Shown piece by piece: positions 45,405 to 54,986 of a DNA stretch of 64,000 bases (its first letter is position 1; each line of letters starts with the position of its first letter). A program made the position numbers and the translations under genes. Below the pieces are notes generated by a model. The model had not been told where the DNA came from. It searched no databases and saw nothing but the letters and a program-made list of their open reading frames with translations. This DNA is from an uncultured Flavobacteriaceae bacterium (GTDB lineage Bacteria > Bacteroidota > Bacteroidia > Flavobacteriales > Flavobacteriaceae): the NCBI GenBank assembly GCA_947500585.1, contig CANMSN010000013.1:39687-103686 (forward strand), read 5' to 3'.

Positions 45405-46595
45405 ATGCCATCAATATCAAAAAAAGGGCAGTTAATGCCACAATCTCCAATTCGTAAATTAGTGCCTTTTGCTGAACAAGCAGTTAAAGAAGGTAAAACT
45501 ATTTATTATCTAAACATTGGACAACCAGACATAAAAACGCCAAAGGTTGCTTTGGAAGCTGTAAAAAAAAGCAATATTGATGTGTTAGCTTACTCAAGAT
45601 CTGAAGGCTCTGAAACATACAGACAAAAACTGGCTTCATATTATCACAAACATGATATTGATCTTACTCACAATGACATTATAGTATCAACAGGTGGTAG
45701 TGAAGCACTTTTATTTGCCTTTGGTAGTGTTATGGATGTTGATGATGAAATTATTATTCCTGAGCCTTTTTATGCGAATTACAATGGTTTTTCAACGGCA
45801 TCAGGAGTTAATATAGTACCTGTAATTTCTAAAATCGAAGATAATTTTGCTTTACCACCAATTGAGGCTTTTGAAAAATTAATTACCCCAAAAACAAAGG
45901 CTATTTTAATTTGTAACCCAGGAAACCCAACAGGTTATTTATATTCCAAAGAAGAAATACAAAAATTAGCTGCTATAGTAAAAAAGCATGATTTATTTTT
46001 AATTGCTGATGAAGTATATCGTGAATTTACTTATGATGGACATACTCATTATTCCATTATGCAAGAATCAGGATTAGAAGAACATACCATTGTGATCGAT
46101 TCGGTTTCTAAACGATATAGTATGTGTGGCGCACGCGTTGGCTGTTTAGTGTCAAAAAATAAAAGTGTTATTCAAACAGCTTTAAAGTTTGCACAAGCAC
46201 GTTTAAGTCCGCCAACATTAGCCCAAATAGCTAGTGAAGCTGCACTTGAAACACCACAAAGCTATTTTGATGATGTTATTGAGGAATATGTTGAACGTAG
46301 AAATACGCTAATAACGGAATTACAGAAAATTGAAGGCGTTAAAGTAGCAAAACCAAAAGGCGCATTTTACTGTATTGCTGAATTGCCCGTAAAAAATTCA
46401 GATGATTTTGCACAATGGCTTTTAGAAGATTTTCAAGTAAACGGTGAAACTATTATGGTGGCTCCTGCAGGTGGATTTTATTCAACTCCTGGAATGGGTT
46501 TAAACCAAATAAGAATTGCTTACGTACTTAAAAAAGAAAGTTTAGTAAAAGCGGTAAATATTTTAAAAGAAGCCCTAAAAGTTTATAAAAATTAG
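45405..46595 (+). CDS. Class I/II pyridoxal-phosphate aminotransferase
   Basis: This 396-aa fold-type I aminotransferase is of the AspC/aromatic type. The PLP lysine is in SVSKRYSMCGARVG; GGSEALLFAFG, NPGNPTGYLYS, DEVYREFTY and the C-terminal Arg-containing LNQIRIAY are as expected. The ATG at 45405 is chosen; an upstream TTG start at 45384 sits in a -7-like AACTTTG. The exact amino acid is uncertain. It overlaps murB by one base. Confidence 0.9.
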   Translation: MPSISKKGQLMPQSPIRKLVPFAEQAVKEGKTIYYLNIGQPDIKTPKVALEAVKKSNIDVLAYSRSEGSETYRQKLASYYHKHDIDLTHNDIIVSTGGSEALLFAFGSVMDVDDEIIIPEPFYANYNGFSTASGVNIVPVISKIEDNFALPPIEAFEKLITPKTKAILICNPGNPTGYLYSKEEIQKLAAIVKKHDLFLIADEVYREFTYDGHTHYSIMQESGLEEHTIVIDSVSKRYSMCGARVGCLVSKNKSVIQTALKFAQARLSPPTLAQIASEAALETPQSYFDDVIEEYVERRNTLITELQKIEGVKVAKPKGAFYCIAELPVKNSDDFAQWLLEDFQVNGETIMVAPAGGFYSTPGMGLNQIRIAYVLKKESLVKAVNILKEALKVYKN

Positions 46596-47608
46596 TGCAA
46601 ATATTACAAAACATATCCTTAAAACCGTATAACACTTTTGGAATTGATGCCATTGCTAGTCATTTCGTATCTGTTTCTAACATTGATGATTTAAAGGCTA
46701 TTTTAAAACTTAAAGACTATCCAGAAAAGTTTATTTTAGGAGGTGGCAGTAATATGCTAATAACTAAAGATATAAATGCCTTAGTGGTACATATAAACCT
46801 AAAAGGGATTTCTATTATTTCTGAAAATGATGATTTTGTTACGGTTAAAGCAAACGCTGGAGAAAACTGGCATGAGTTTGTTCTATGGTGTTTAAAACAT
46901 GACTTTGGCGGTATTGAAAACATGTCTTTAATCCCAGGTAATGTTGGCACCTCACCTATTCAAAATATTGGTGCTTACGGCGTGGAGCTGAAAGACACGT
47001 TTGTATCATGTGAAGGATTGGATTTAAATTCAAAAAAAATCAAATCATTTGATAAACAAGCATGTCATTTTGGTTATAGAAATTCTATTTTTAAACAAGA
47101 AGCCAAAGGTCAATTTATTATAACCAGCGTTACTTTTAAACTCACAAAGCGCAACCATAAATTAAATATTAATTACGGGACTATTTCAGATGAATTAGAA
47201 CAAAAAGGAATTAAAAACCCAACCATTCAAGATATTTCGAAAGCAGTTATTACCATAAGAGAAAGCAAATTACCAAACCCTAAAGTTATTGGTAATAGTG
47301 GTAGTTTTTTTAAAAATCCAGTTATTTCAAAAGCTAAGTATGATAATTTAATTAAAAACTTTAGTGATTTACCAAGTTATCCTGTTTCAGATACTCAAGT
47401 AAAAGTTCCTGCAGGATGGCTTATTGAAAAAGCAGGTTTTAAAGGCAAGCGTTTCGGTAATTACGGTGTTCATAACAAGCAGGCTTTAGTACTTGTTAAC
47501 TACGGAGATGCCAGTGGAGAAGACATCTTAAATCTTTCAAAATTAATTCAAAAAACTGTTGAGCAAATTTTTAATATTACTATAGAGGCCGAAGTAAATA
47601 TCTTATAA
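46595..47608 (+). CDS. murB: UDP-N-acetylenolpyruvoylglucosamine reductase
   Basis: MurB reduces UDP-GlcNAc-enolpyruvate to UDP-MurNAc with NADPH and FAD. The 337-aa protein has LKPYNTFGIDA, the FAD site ILGGGSNMLIT, SLIPGNVGTSPIQNIGAYGVE, the RNSIFKQE region and the catalytic GNSGSFFKNP (Ser) with a C-terminal VPAGWLIEKAGFKG. It is of the E. coli type with an insert. The start is GTG, sharing its first base with the stop of the aminotransferase gene. Confidence 0.95.
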   Translation: MQILQNISLKPYNTFGIDAIASHFVSVSNIDDLKAILKLKDYPEKFILGGGSNMLITKDINALVVHINLKGISIISENDDFVTVKANAGENWHEFVLWCLKHDFGGIENMSLIPGNVGTSPIQNIGAYGVELKDTFVSCEGLDLNSKKIKSFDKQACHFGYRNSIFKQEAKGQFIITSVTFKLTKRNHKLNINYGTISDELEQKGIKNPTIQDISKAVITIRESKLPNPKVIGNSGSFFKNPVISKAKYDNLIKNFSDLPSYPVSDTQVKVPAGWLIEKAGFKGKRFGNYGVHNKQALVLVNYGDASGEDILNLSKLIQKTVEQIFNITIEAEVNIL

Positions 47609-47623
47609 TACAAAAGAAATTTC

Positions 47624-47631
47624 TAACTTTG
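47624..47631 (+). promoter_or_regulatory. -7 box of the ECF sigma gene
   Basis: TAACTTTG matches TAnnTTTG exactly, 34 bp upstream of the TTG start. No -33 TTG is visible. Confidence 0.4.
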
Positions 47632-47665
47632 ATTTCTTTAACGACATAACTAAACCAACAAAATA

Positions 47666-48196
47666 TTGATCTCAGCTATAGAAAAAGAAATAGTTAGTTT
47701 ACTAGAGCGTGGCGATAAAAAAGCCATTACACTATTATATGAATATTACGCTGATTCTTTATATGGCGTGATTCAAAAAATAATAACTGACGAAGATACA
47801 GCCCAAGATGTTTTACAAGAAAGTTTTGTAAAAATATGGAGATATGCTAAAAAATACGATTCTAGTAAAGCAAAACTTTTTACCTGGCTTTATAGAATTG
47901 CATACAATACAGCTATTGATAAAGTTAGATCACAAAAAAATAAATCTGGTAAAGAAGTCCAAATCGAAACTTCTGCCGTATATAAAATAACATCGAACGA
48001 ATTAAATCAAGATGTATTAGATATTAAAAAACATCTAAGTAGCTTAGATGAAAAATATCAAATAGTAATTAATGCGCTCTTTTTTGAGGGCATGACGCAA
48101 CAAGAAGCTAGTGATGAATTAGATATTCCGCTAGGTACTATAAAATCGAGATTAAAAATTGGATTACGAGAATTGAAAAAAATCTATAATCCTTAA
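47666..48196 (+). CDS. ECF sigma-70 family RNA polymerase sigma factor
   Basis: This 176-aa sigma factor has region 2 (YADSLYGVIQKIITDEDTAQDVLQESFVKIWRYA, with the -10 helix in LFTWLYRIAYNTAIDKVRS) and region 4 (IVINALFFEGMTQQEASDELDIPLGTIKSRLKIGL). The start codon is TTG. It is 12 bp upstream of an anti-sigma gene and should be held by it at the membrane. In ECF terms it is the SigK/RskA-like pairing. Confidence 0.92.
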   Translation: MISAIEKEIVSLLERGDKKAITLLYEYYADSLYGVIQKIITDEDTAQDVLQESFVKIWRYAKKYDSSKAKLFTWLYRIAYNTAIDKVRSQKNKSGKEVQIETSAVYKITSNELNQDVLDIKKHLSSLDEKYQIVINALFFEGMTQQEASDELDIPLGTIKSRLKIGLRELKKIYNP

Positions 48197-48207
48197 TAAA
48201 TTAAGTC

Positions 48208-48996
48208 ATGAATGAGAAAATAACTACTTTTTTAAATTCTGGCCTATTAGAAAAATATCTATTAGGTGATATCACTTCTGCCGAAACAGAAATGGTTGAA
48301 TCTTATATTTCAAAATACCCAGAAGTACAGAATGCCTACAATACATTACAATACAACTTAGAAATAGTTGCAAAAAGTAATGCTGTTGAAGCACCAAAGC
48401 ATATTCTAAATAACATTTTAGAAGCGCTTGATGACACACCTGTTGTTAAGATGAATACCTCTTACAAACAAAAAACTTGGTATAAATTTAGTGTTGCAGC
48501 AAGTATTGCAGCCTTAATTTTTGCTGGAACATCTTATTTATTTTACACACAAAATCAAAAATTAACTAACGAAAACCAAGTGGTTGTAGATGAACTTTTT
48601 GATTTACGTAGTGATATTGAGCAAAACAATAAAATGCTTGATAAAGTAATGAGACAACTTTTAAAACTCAACAATCCAGAAACAGCAAAATATGTGCTTT
48701 CTGGGAATGAAAGAGCTAAAGATTTAAAAACTGTGGCCTATATAAATCCTAAAGAAAAAACATCTATGATAGATGTGGTTTCTTTACCGCAATTACCTGA
48801 AGAGCAATGTTACCAAATATGGGCAGAACTACAAGGTAAAATGGTAAGTTTAGGTATTTTAAACGAAGCTGACAGAAAACTTATTAATCTACCTTATGCA
48901 GAAAATGCTTTAGCGTTAAATATAACTATAGAGCCAAAGGGTGGCAACACCGTGGCTTCTTTAAATAATAAAGTTGCAGAGATAGATTTACAATAA
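48208..48996 (+). CDS. Anti-sigma factor, RskA C-terminal type
   Basis: This 262-aa protein has a cytoplasmic N-terminal helical zone (ESYISKYPEVQNAYNTLQYN) that binds the sigma factor. One membrane helix follows (SVAASIAALIFAGTSYLFYT at about residues 95-115), then a periplasmic coiled segment and an RskA-type C-terminal domain (VSLPQLPEEQCYQIWAELQGK). It is the partner of the adjacent sigma factor. Release probably depends on proteolysis in response to an envelope signal not identified here. Confidence 0.9.
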   Translation: MNEKITTFLNSGLLEKYLLGDITSAETEMVESYISKYPEVQNAYNTLQYNLEIVAKSNAVEAPKHILNNILEALDDTPVVKMNTSYKQKTWYKFSVAASIAALIFAGTSYLFYTQNQKLTNENQVVVDELFDLRSDIEQNNKMLDKVMRQLLKLNNPETAKYVLSGNERAKDLKTVAYINPKEKTSMIDVVSLPQLPEEQCYQIWAELQGKMVSLGILNEADRKLINLPYAENALALNITIEPKGGNTVASLNNKVAEIDLQ

Positions 48997-49018
48997 ATTA
49001 ATAGCAAATTCCTTCACT

Positions 49019-49057
49019 AAAAAGCCTCATCTTAAATTAAGATGTGGCTTTTTTTAT
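49019..49057 (+). terminator. Terminator of the sigma/anti-sigma operon
   Basis: AAAAGCC-CATCTT pairs with AAGATG-GGCTTTT (one bulge each side), followed by T7. Confidence 0.8.
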
Positions 49058-49076
49058 GTTCTAGTATATAAAGAAA

Positions 49077-49763
49077 TTATTCTTTATCAAATAAAGCTTT
49101 GTGTATAAAACCAGCCACAATTGCACCAGCAATAGGAGCTACCCAAAACAACCAAAGCTGACCAGTAAACTCTCCTCCGGCAAATAATGCCTGACTTGTA
49201 GAACGTGCTGGATTAACTGAGGTGTTTGTAATAGGAATACTTATTAAATGTATCAAAGTTAATCCTAAACCAATGGCAATTGGTGCAAATCCTTTTGGAG
49301 CTCTATCATTAGTGCTTCCTAAAATAATTAACAGGAAAAACATAGTCAATAAAAATTCGGCTATTAAAGCTGCTGTCATAGAATATCCATCTGGCGATAA
49401 ATCGCCATAACCATTAGCCGCAAAACCTCCAATGCTAACAAAGTCTGCTTTGTTAGTAAGTATTAAATATAAAGCCCCAGCGGCTGCAATAGCACCTACT
49501 AACTGCGCTATAATATAGCCTACTAAATTTTTAGCTTCAAACTTTCCACCAGCCCACAAACCTAAGGATACAGCTGGATTAAAATGCCCTCCAGAAATAT
49601 GCCCAACAGCATAAGCCATTGTTAAAACTGTAAGACCAAAAGCTAAGGCTACGCCCACAAAACCTATTCCTAAATCTGGATAGCCTGCTGCGAAAACAGC
49701 ACTACCACAACCTCCAAAAACAAGCCAAAATGTTCCAAAAAACTCTGCAAATAATTTTTTCAT
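49077..49763 (-). CDS. aqpZ: Aquaporin Z
   Basis: This water channel (228 aa from the ATG at 49763, [20 protein letters not shown]) has six helices and the two half-helix NPA signatures, HFNPAVSLG and VNPARSTSQ. The Arg after the second NPA and a Thr/Asn-rich filter support a water-selective AqpZ rather than a glycerol facilitator. The frame extends upstream to 49820, but those residues do not resemble AqpZ. It stands alone. Confidence 0.95.
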   Translation of the reverse strand: MKKLFAEFFGTFWLVFGGCGSAVFAAGYPDLGIGFVGVALAFGLTVLTMAYAVGHISGGHFNPAVSLGLWAGGKFEAKNLVGYIIAQLVGAIAAAGALYLILTNKADFVSIGGFAANGYGDLSPDGYSMTAALIAEFLLTMFFLLIILGSTNDRAPKGFAPIAIGLGLTLIHLISIPITNTSVNPARSTSQALFAGGEFTGQLWLFWVAPIAGAIVAGFIHKALFDKE

Positions 49764-49885
49764 AATAAAAAATTTTAATTGGTTAGTAATCATAAATTTA
49801 CAACTATTATTTTTAGACACGATAAAAAATGATTTGTCACTTAAACTACAAATACTTTTATTAAGACTCTTTTAATGAAAAGTTT

Positions 49886-49893
49886 TATCTTTG
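49886..49893 (+). promoter_or_regulatory. -7 box before the small cysteine-rich gene
   Basis: TATCTTTG is a perfect TAnnTTTG. It overlaps the ATG of the longer frame (49891), which supports the later start at 49909. Confidence 0.4.
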
Positions 49894-49908
49894 TTTAAAA
49901 TATTTAAG

Positions 49909-50112
49909 ATGAAACTTCTTTTAATTACAATTGTTTTATTGGGATTAGGAATTGCTGGAATTGCTATAAAAATTTGGGCAAAAAAAGACGGTAAATTTGC
50001 AGGCACTTGTGCTAGCCAAAACCCAATGTTAAATCAAGATGGTGAAGCTTGTGGATTTTGTGGTAAAACACCAGACCAATTTGATAATTGTAACGAACCT
50101 CAACACTCTTAA
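49909..50112 (+). CDS. Small membrane-anchored cysteine-rich protein
   Basis: This 67-aa protein has an N-terminal hydrophobic helix (KLLLITIVLLGLGIAGIAIKIW) and a short soluble part with five cysteines (FAGTCASQNPML, GEACGFCGKT, DNCNEP). Two of the cysteines form CGFC, so it may bind metal or form disulfides. It is conserved-looking in composition but of unknown function. It lies 7 bp upstream of the glycosyltransferase gene and is probably co-transcribed with it. Confidence 0.7.
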   Translation: MKLLLITIVLLGLGIAGIAIKIWAKKDGKFAGTCASQNPMLNQDGEACGFCGKTPDQFDNCNEPQHS

Positions 50113-50119
50113 TTATTAA

Positions 50120-51232
50120 ATGGAAATACTTGATTTTTTATTCTACACATTCACTGTTGTAGTTGTTATTCAAGTTATATTTTATTTAATCATCTTTACA
50201 AAATTTGCTTTTCTTAAACTTGAAAAAAAAAAGAAAAAGGATATTCCTGTTTCAGTTATTATTTGTGCTAAAAATGAAGCTGAAAATCTTCAAAACTATT
50301 TACCTTCAATAATTTCTCAAGATTACGAACACTTCGAAATTGTTTTAATTAACGATGCTTCAAGCGACAATACACTTGAAGTTATGGAGCGTTTTTCAAA
50401 ACAAAACAAAAACATTAAAATTGTTGATGTTGAAAATACTGAAGCCTTTTGGGGAAATAAAAAATACGCGCTAACCTTAGGAATAAAAGCATCAAAATAC
50501 GATTACCTTCTATTTACTGATGCCGACTGTAAACCACTTTCAAAGCATTGGATTAAAGAAATGAGTGCTCATTTTATAAAAACCCAAACAATTGTTTTGG
50601 GATATGGCTCATATTCAAAAATAAAGAATTCTTTTTTGAATAAAATTATCCGCTTTGAAACCTTATTAACAGCCATTCAATACTTTTCTTTTGCAAAATT
50701 AGGTTTACCATATATGGGGGTTGGTAGAAATTTGGCGTATACTAAAAAAGCATTTTTTGATGCTAATGGCTTTGTAAATCATATTAAACTTCGTTCGGGT
50801 GACGATGATTTATTTATAAACCAAATAGCAACTAAAAACAATACATCCATTTGTGTTTCGCCAGAAAGCTTTACAGAATCTAAGCCCAAACCTACTTTTA
50901 AAAGCTGGATTAAACAAAAGCGACGCCATATATCTACAGCAAAATATTACAAACTCAAACATAAGGTTTTATTGGGTTTATTTTATTTTTCCAACTTACT
51001 TTTCTGGATTTTAGCAATATCCTTGTTTATAACAACTTATAATTGGCCGTTTGTAATCATTCTTTTTTTATTCCGCCTCATAATTCAGTATGTTATTATT
51101 GCGTCTTCTTCAAAAAAACTGAATGAAAACGACCTTATAGTTTGGACGCCTTTTTTAGAAATTTTCTTAATTATTATACAATTAACTATCTTTATAAATA
51201 ATCTTATCTCAAAACCTAATTTTTGGAAATAG
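50120..51232 (+). CDS. Membrane-anchored GT2 family glycosyltransferase
   Basis: This 370-aa protein has an N-terminal membrane helix (FLFYTFTVVVVIQVIFYLIIF) and a GT-A domain (VSVIICAKNEAENL, VLINDASSDNTLEVME, LLFTDADCKP with the DxD). The catalytic RSGDDDLFINQ and SWIKQKRRH (QxxRW-like, here QKRRH) follow, with two C-terminal membrane helices. It resembles processive hexosyltransferases of cell-surface glycan or glycolipid synthesis. The 3' end overlaps the next sigma gene by 10 bp. Confidence 0.88.
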   Translation: MEILDFLFYTFTVVVVIQVIFYLIIFTKFAFLKLEKKKKKDIPVSVIICAKNEAENLQNYLPSIISQDYEHFEIVLINDASSDNTLEVMERFSKQNKNIKIVDVENTEAFWGNKKYALTLGIKASKYDYLLFTDADCKPLSKHWIKEMSAHFIKTQTIVLGYGSYSKIKNSFLNKIIRFETLLTAIQYFSFAKLGLPYMGVGRNLAYTKKAFFDANGFVNHIKLRSGDDDLFINQIATKNNTSICVSPESFTESKPKPTFKSWIKQKRRHISTAKYYKLKHKVLLGLFYFSNLLFWILAISLFITTYNWPFVIILFLFRLIIQYVIIASSSKKLNENDLIVWTPFLEIFLIIIQLTIFINNLISKPNFWK

Positions 51233-51768
51233 AAGAAGCCATTAAACGTGCTAAAACTAACGACCAAAAAGCATTTAATTATTTATTAGATACTTTTTGG
51301 GATGCTGTTTATGGGTTTCAATTAAAACGTATTCAAAATGAAAATGATGCTGAGGATATAACTATTCAAACTTTTTCCAAGGCTTTTGATAGAATTGAAA
51401 CTTTTGATGATAAGTATAAGTTTAAAACTTGGTTAATAACCATCTCAAAGAATATTCATATTGATTTATTACGGAAAGATAAAAATTCTATTACCCAAGT
51501 AATTTCTAAAGATGATAAACAAGCCCTTCATATTATTGATGAATCTCCTTCACCCGAGGACAAACTAATAACCGAGCAACATTTAGCAAAACTTTTACTT
51601 GATATAAAAAAGCTTAAGCCTCATTATCAAGAGGTTATTAACTTACGTTATTTTCAAGAATTGAGTTATAAAGAAATTTCTAAGCAATTAAATGAGCCTA
51701 TTAATAATGTAAAAGTTAAATTATTACGGGCTAAAAAACTACTTGCTGAAATTATTCAGAAAACGTAA
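51223..51768 (+). CDS. ECF sigma-70 family RNA polymerase sigma factor (second)
   Basis: This 181-aa sigma factor has region 2 (LLDTFWDAVYGFQLKRIQNENDAEDITIQTFSKAF, FKTWLITISKNIHIDLLRK) and region 4 (YQEVINLRYFQELSYKEISKQLNEPINNVKVKLLRAKKLL). The start is TTG inside the end of the glycosyltransferase gene. No anti-sigma factor is adjacent; the next gene, 0 bp away, is a transporter. Its regulon cannot be inferred. Confidence 0.9.
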   Translation: MEIEEAIKRAKTNDQKAFNYLLDTFWDAVYGFQLKRIQNENDAEDITIQTFSKAFDRIETFDDKYKFKTWLITISKNIHIDLLRKDKNSITQVISKDDKQALHIIDESPSPEDKLITEQHLAKLLLDIKKLKPHYQEVINLRYFQELSYKEISKQLNEPINNVKVKLLRAKKLLAEIIQKT

Positions 51769-53013
51769 ATGACTACTAAATTAAAAAACTTAGGTCCTGG
51801 TTTATTATTTGCTGGTGCAGCAATTGGTGTATCGCATTTAGTGCAATCTACAAGAGCTGGAGCCGATTTTGGATTAGGCTTACTTTGGGCTTTACTTCTC
51901 GTTAATATTTTTAAATACCCATTTTTTCAATTTGGCCCAAGATATGCCACGGCTACTGGCGAAAGTCTTTTGGATGGCTATAAAAAACTTGGAAATGGCA
52001 TTCTAGCTACTTATTATGTTTTAAGTTTTGCTACGATGTTTACCATACAAACAGCCGTAACTATTGTAACAGCAGGTTTAGCTTCGTCTCTTTTTGGAGA
52101 TTTTGAATCTGTAAAAATTGGAAATAAACTAATAACAAGCACCGAAATCTGGACCATTATTATTATTGTAATCTGTTTATGTGTATTAGTTATTGGTAAG
52201 TACAAATTACTTGATAAATTGATGAAGATTATCATCATTACACTTACCATAAGCACAGTAGTAGCAGTAACTATGGCATTAGTTAATAATTCTGATCCTA
52301 TTTCATTCAAACAGGTATTACCAAAAAACAGTGTTGAAATTGTTTTTTTAATTGCTTTTATGGGTTGGATGCCAGCACCTTTAGATATTTCTGTGTGGCA
52401 ATCGCTGTGGGCTGTTGAAAAAAATAAAGAAACTAAGCAATACACACCTAAATCTGCTTTGTTCGATTTTAATGTTGGTTATTTAAGCACCATAATTTTG
52501 GGTATTGGTTTTTTAATGCTAGGAGCTTTAGTCATGTATAACAGCGGAGAATCATTTAGTAATTCAGCTGGTATTTTTTCTGGTCAGTTAATTAATATGT
52601 ACACAGCTAGTTTAGGAAATTGGGCTTATATTATTATTGGAATTGCAGCTTTTACAACCATGTTTAGTACAACACTAACTACCTTGGATGCCTCACCAAG
52701 AGCCATGGAGAAAACTACACAATTATTATTTAAAAAATCTTCAAAGTTTAATTATAGTTTTTGGATTACTTTATTGGCTTTTGGCACCATTAGCATCTTT
52801 TTGTTTTTAGCTTCAGAAATGGGTTTATTAATAAAAGTCGCAACTATTTTATCGTTTATTACCGCACCTTTTTATGCTATAATAAGTTACATTCTTATTT
52901 CTAGCAAACATACTCCTAAAGCGTGGCGACCATCTAAAAAACTTCATGTTTTAAGTATACTAGGCATTGTTTTTTTATTCGGGTTTAGCATATGGTATCT
53001 CACCACACTATAA
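51769..53013 (+). CDS. NRAMP-family divalent metal transporter-like protein
   Basis: This 414-aa membrane protein has about eleven helices of the NRAMP fold. The first helix [23 protein letters not shown] stands where NRAMP proteins have the DPGN metal-binding sequence; here it reads GVSHL, so classical Mn/Fe coordination is not conserved. [15 protein letters not shown] replaces the second metal-site helix (MPxN in classical members). The substrate is therefore uncertain; magnesium or another cation is possible. It starts directly after the sigma-factor stop codon. Confidence 0.82.
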   Translation: MTTKLKNLGPGLLFAGAAIGVSHLVQSTRAGADFGLGLLWALLLVNIFKYPFFQFGPRYATATGESLLDGYKKLGNGILATYYVLSFATMFTIQTAVTIVTAGLASSLFGDFESVKIGNKLITSTEIWTIIIIVICLCVLVIGKYKLLDKLMKIIIITLTISTVVAVTMALVNNSDPISFKQVLPKNSVEIVFLIAFMGWMPAPLDISVWQSLWAVEKNKETKQYTPKSALFDFNVGYLSTIILGIGFLMLGALVMYNSGESFSNSAGIFSGQLINMYTASLGNWAYIIIGIAAFTTMFSTTLTTLDASPRAMEKTTQLLFKKSSKFNYSFWITLLAFGTISIFLFLASEMGLLIKVATILSFITAPFYAIISYILISSKHTPKAWRPSKKLHVLSILGIVFLFGFSIWYLTTL

Positions 53014-53036
53014 GATAATTTTAAAAGAATACTTCG

Positions 53037-53044
53037 TATCTTTG
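53037..53044 (+). promoter_or_regulatory. -7 box of lipA
   Basis: TATCTTTG matches TAnnTTTG exactly, 18 bp upstream of the chosen lipA start. This supports the start at 53063 over the longer frame. Confidence 0.45.
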
Positions 53045-53062
53045 CACCATCATTTTGCTAAT

Positions 53063-53941
53063 ATGAATACAGAAACAACTTCTAATATATTACCAGAACG
53101 TCAGGCTAAACCTAAATGGCTTCGCGTTAAGCTTCCAACTGGAAAAAAATATACTGAATTACGTGGTTTAGTTGATAAATATAAACTTAACACCATTTGT
53201 ACTTCGGGTAGTTGCCCAAACATGGGCGAATGTTGGGGAGAAGGTACAGCAACCTTTATGATTTTAGGAAATGTTTGTACGCGTTCATGTGGATTTTGTG
53301 GTGTTAAAACTGGGCGACCAGAAACAGTAGATTGGGATGAACCAGAAAAAGTAGCCCGTTCCATTAAAATCATGCAAATTAAGCATGCTGTATTAACTAG
53401 TGTTGATAGAGATGACTTGAAAGACATGGGAAGTATTATGTGGGCAGAAACTGTTGAGGCTGTTCGTAGAATGAATCCTGAAACGACGCTTGAAACTTTA
53501 ATTCCAGATTTTCAAGGCATTGAACAACATATTGATAGAATTATTAGTGTGGCTCCAGAAGTGGTTTCTCATAATATTGAAACCGTAAAACGTTTAACTC
53601 GTGAAGTTCGTATTCAAGCTAAATATGATAGAAGTATGGGTGTTTTAAAATATTTAAAACAACAAGGACAACGACGAACAAAATCTGGCATCATGCTAGG
53701 TTTAGGTGAAACTAGAGAAGAAGTTATAGAAACACTTCACGATTTAAGGGCCAATGATGTTGATGTTGTTACTATTGGTCAATATCTTCAACCAAGTAAA
53801 AAACACTTACCTGTAAAACAATTTATAACTCCAGATCAATTTCAAGAATACAAAGACATTGGTTTAGACTTAGGTTTTCGCCATGTAGAAAGTAGTGCTT
53901 TAGTGCGCTCATCTTACAAAGCGCAAAAACATATCAATTAA
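53063..53941 (+). CDS. lipA: Lipoyl synthase
   Basis: LipA inserts two sulfurs into octanoyl chains on lipoyl domains, for example those of pdhC at the left edge. The 292-aa protein (ATG 53063, [11 protein letters not shown]) has the auxiliary-cluster motif [12 protein letters not shown], the radical SAM motif CTRSCGFC and the C-terminal RSSYKA with the serine that ligates the auxiliary cluster. An upstream frame from 52967 would run into the transporter gene and covers the -7 box, so it is not used. The gap gene starts 2 bp after its stop. Confidence 0.96.
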   Translation: MNTETTSNILPERQAKPKWLRVKLPTGKKYTELRGLVDKYKLNTICTSGSCPNMGECWGEGTATFMILGNVCTRSCGFCGVKTGRPETVDWDEPEKVARSIKIMQIKHAVLTSVDRDDLKDMGSIMWAETVEAVRRMNPETTLETLIPDFQGIEQHIDRIISVAPEVVSHNIETVKRLTREVRIQAKYDRSMGVLKYLKQQGQRRTKSGIMLGLGETREEVIETLHDLRANDVDVVTIGQYLQPSKKHLPVKQFITPDQFQEYKDIGLDLGFRHVESSALVRSSYKAQKHIN

Positions 53942-53943
53942 TC

Positions 53944-54960
53944 ATGATTCGTGTTTCAATTAATGGTTTCGGACGAATAGGTCGTCGAGTTTTTAGGCTC
54001 ATTCAAAATCATCCTAATATTCAAGTAGTAGTAATAAACGACTTAGCTGACACCAAAACCCTGAGTCATTTAACAAAATACGACAGTGTACATGGTGTTT
54101 TTAATGGAACTGTTTCAAATGATGAACAACACATCATTGTAAACCATACAAAAATTCCTTTATTAAATAAAAACCATCCAAAAGATATTAATTGGAAACC
54201 CTATAATGTCGATTTTGTAATAGAATCTACCGGAAAATTCAAAACCTCTCAAGAATTACAACATCATATTAAAAATGGAGCAAAACAAGTAATTTTAAGT
54301 GTGCCTCCAATAGAAGATGATATAAAAACCATTGTTTTAGGTGTAAATGATAGCATTATTCTTGGAAATGAAAGCATAATTTCTAATGCATCGTGCACCA
54401 CAAATAATGCAGCTCCAATGATTGATATAATCAACAAACTTTGCGGTATTAACCAAGCTTATATTACCACAGTACACTCTTATACAACTGACCAAAGTTT
54501 ACACGACCAGCCACATCGTGATTTACGTCGCGCTAGAGCCGCAGGGCAATCTATTGTGCCAACTACTACAGGAGCCGCAAAAGCATTAACAAAAATTTTT
54601 CCAGAATTATCTGATGTTATTGGAGGCTGTGGCATTAGAGTTCCTGTTGTAAATGGCTCTTTAACAGATATTACGTTTAATGTAAAAAAAACGGTGTCTA
54701 TAGAAGACATAAATAATGCATTTAATGAAGCTTCTAAAAACCAATACAAAGGTATTTTAGAATATACTGAAGACCCCATTGTTTCTATTGATATTGTTGG
54801 AAATACACATTCGTGTATTTTTGATGCTGGAATGACTTCTGTAATAGGAAATATGGTGAAAATAATTAGTTGGTACGATAATGAAACAGGTTATTCGTCT
54901 AGAATAATTGATCTTATATGTAATATATCGGAAAAAAAGTGTGTTTTATCGGTAAAATAA
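53944..54960 (+). CDS. gap: Glyceraldehyde-3-phosphate dehydrogenase, type I
   Basis: This NAD-dependent enzyme of glycolysis and gluconeogenesis (338 aa) begins with the Rossmann motif INGFGRIGRRVFRLI. The catalytic Cys is in NASCTTNNAAPM, the catalytic His in VHSYTTDQ, and the phosphate-site Arg/Thr are in RAAGQSIVPTTTGAAKAL. The C-terminal WYDNETGYSSRIIDL is also conserved. It is coupled to lipA and precedes the hybrid kinase. The spread of ESTGKF and SVPPIEDD is like secondary GAPDH forms in this phylum, so a second gap gene may exist. Confidence 0.93.
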   Translation: MIRVSINGFGRIGRRVFRLIQNHPNIQVVVINDLADTKTLSHLTKYDSVHGVFNGTVSNDEQHIIVNHTKIPLLNKNHPKDINWKPYNVDFVIESTGKFKTSQELQHHIKNGAKQVILSVPPIEDDIKTIVLGVNDSIILGNESIISNASCTTNNAAPMIDIINKLCGINQAYITTVHSYTTDQSLHDQPHRDLRRARAAGQSIVPTTTGAAKALTKIFPELSDVIGGCGIRVPVVNGSLTDITFNVKKTVSIEDINNAFNEASKNQYKGILEYTEDPIVSIDIVGNTHSCIFDAGMTSVIGNMVKIISWYDNETGYSSRIIDLICNISEKKCVLSVK

Positions 54961-54961
54961 T

Positions 54962-54969
54962 TATATTTG
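54962..54969 (+). promoter_or_regulatory. -7 box of the hybrid kinase gene
   Basis: TATATTTG is a perfect TAnnTTTG between the gap stop and the kinase ATG at 54987. Confidence 0.45.
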
Positions 54970-54986
54970 TCGATAATATTATTGAA

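Noticed and set aside
54480..54779. 99-codon minus-strand frame opposite gap
   Set aside because: It is antisense to the conserved catalytic part of gap and has no independent features.
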